Positions 62,640 to 64,000 of a DNA stretch of 64,000 nt are shown in pieces. Position 1 is the stretch's first letter. Each line of letters opens with the position of its first letter. The DNA is from Atriophallophorus winterbourni (Eukaryota > Platyhelminthes > Trematoda > Plagiorchiida > Microphallidae), in NCBI GenBank assembly GCA_013407085.1, contig JACCGJ010012622.1, forward strand, positions 1 to 64,000, given 5' to 3'. The position numbers and the translations under genes were made by a program. Under the pieces are notes generated by a model that was given only the letters and a program-made list of their open reading frames with translations, searched no databases and was not told the origin of the DNA.

Positions 62640-63690
62640 AAACGCTTTGTGACACCTGCTTAAAAGACGGTTTTTATTATATCCAATCAACAATACTCTG
62701 AAATGGGCCAATAAAAACGTAGTAATGGTATTGTGTGTATTCAATGCCAGAGTTTGTGCAGATTTAGAGTCTTGGCAAAACTGTCTCAGAAAGTTCGGGA
62801 TAGGTAGAGCCGATGAAAATGAACAACACATTTTAGAACTGTGCACACAGTTCAGTCACTGCGTCAACTTCTTTCAAACAAAACCACAGCATAAACTCTT
62901 TTGGAAACATCCCCGCTATGAGCATTTGCATCAGCTTCATCTTAGTCCCGTCGAGCTTACTAATACAGGAAGCGTACTTCTCATCACATCATATCGAATC
63001 TCAGACTGCGACACTGATGATTCACAGGTTTCTACAAAACAGAAAATTCCCTAGACAAAATTTTACCACGTCAAGTTGTCTGATTAGCCAAGGATAAACA
63101 TCACTTGCATATGCTAGCTTAATCCAGTTGTGCGATTTGCAAAAGACTTCACGAACGTGTTCAGCAAAACAACATCTGGATTGACTTCAGAACATAGTGA
63201 ATAGCTAAAACGCTGCATATGCCGAGTTTCACATCCCACTTACGTTCCAAACAAAGCTCGAACGATCGACTGGTCAACATTCTTGAAGTTCATATGAAAA
63301 CTTACGACTCCTAACGGCAGATAGAAATATGGATCAACAGACTGCAAGACTATGTATAAATGACTATTGGACTAAAATTATCCTCAGTATCTAAAAGTCT
63401 ACTGATTCCGAAAATTTTCACCGTACGTCGAATTGGATCAAGAGAGCCATTGGTCCAAACAAACTTAAAATGTCCTCCAATAAGTCCGCATCTGCCAATC
63501 CGATTGTCGACAAAACTAAGCGGATGGAAAAATGGGTAGAGCACTTCCGTCACTCTACAATAGCGAGAACAAGGTTTAACCGCATGCACTTGAAACTGTG
63601 TAGCTGTTGCCAAATGTTGAGCATCTAGATACTCCAGCTATGCTTCATGAGCACAATGAAGCAATCAAAAGTATTACCTATGATTGCTCG
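62640..63690 (+). mobile_element. RTE-like LINE family D, copy D7 (endonuclease end to RT start)
   Basis: 62725-63054 encodes the last part of the family D endonuclease: FNARVCADLESWQNCLRKFG, IGRADENEQHILELC, FWKHPRYEHLHQL and ISDCDTDDSQVSTK (the terminal D-H pair is changed). The linker 63310-63530 matches D1 at 9730-9935 (ACTATTGGACT, AGAGAGCCATTGG, CCGATTGTCGACAAAACT). It is the only copy here that keeps endonuclease sequence. Confidence 0.7.
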
Positions 63691-63799
63691 CTAGATTCCG
63701 GCGATCAGTTGGTCTGGAATTTTGCCTACTGGTGTCGAGCAGATCGAACAATTAATATAAAAAGTAAATCATCAGGAATATGCGCCTGTCTGAACTGTT

Positions 63800-64000
63800 G
63801 GTATTAATAGGTGCCTTCTTACCTGGCTAAGAGCTTACCTTCCTGATCGCAACGAAACTGCACGTATCCATGGTGTGGTTTCTGGGGATATCGAAAACAC
63901 TAGCGGTGTCCCACATGGTTCGGTACTTGGACCGGTTCTCCTCTCGATTTACATCAGCGACCTTCTGAAACTTGTCACAGCCAAAATGGTTTTCTTTGCA
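63800..64000 (+). mobile_element. CR1-like RT fragment, cut by the window end
   Basis: The plus strand reads CLLTWLRAYLPDRNETARIH, ENTSGVPHGSVLGPVLLSIY, ISDLLKL and AKMVFFA at the window edge, the conserved palm region of a CR1-like RT (QGS changed to HGS). Confidence 0.7.

Overview
The window looks like repeat-rich nuclear DNA of a flatworm, most likely a digenean trematode. The reasons are the density of CR1-like LINEs whose ORF1 carries a PHD-like zinc finger, RTE-clade LINEs, a Ty3/gypsy element, hammerhead-ribozyme repeats, and two intron-containing glycosyltransferase genes of animal type (GT14 and GT31). I cannot name the species. Nothing looks bacterial, and there is no operon, rRNA gene or CRISPR array.

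Layout. 1-3470: an almost intact RTE-clade LINE (+). 3471-8031: a nearly full-length CR1-like LINE, family A (+). 8225-12982: decayed CR1 (family C), an RTE-like element (family D) with a C-terminal zinc finger, and a CR1 insertion whose 5' part is inverted. 13420-18675: CR1 families E and G. 18679-24740 (-): a three-level nest, with a gypsy LTR element inside a CR1 element and a family D LINE inside the gypsy element. 24741-28596: tandem repeats, namely a ~240 bp hammerhead-related family surrounding a ~420 bp tRNA-like (SINE-type) tandem array, plus inverted copies. 28597-32640: a GATA microsatellite and a long CR1 (-). 32988-35241: a two-exon core-2 beta-1,6-GlcNAc-transferase-like gene (+). 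36001-40945: three further CR1 remnants. 42802-46176: a two-exon beta-1,3-galactosyltransferase-like gene (-), whose intron holds a family D LINE, a hammerhead repeat, a TA tract and a CR1 tail. 46430-64000: mostly LINE copies (CR1 A2, B, F, G; family D), an unclassified ~500 bp dispersed repeat present three times, a palindromic pogo-like MITE in a TA tract, and an orphan ORF resembling the end of a ZP domain.

The only confident host genes are the two glycosyltransferases. They are convergent, about 7.6 kb apart, each with one phase-0 intron. Both families act in the Golgi on O-glycans or glycolipids, and could act one after the other on core-1/core-2 structures. Everything else is mobile or tandem DNA at several ages: near-identical A1/A2 copies and an almost open RTE reading frame point to recent activity, while the C, G and H copies are old.

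Coordinates of LINE edges are estimates made by eye from alignments within the window. Family letters (A-I) are labels used only here.
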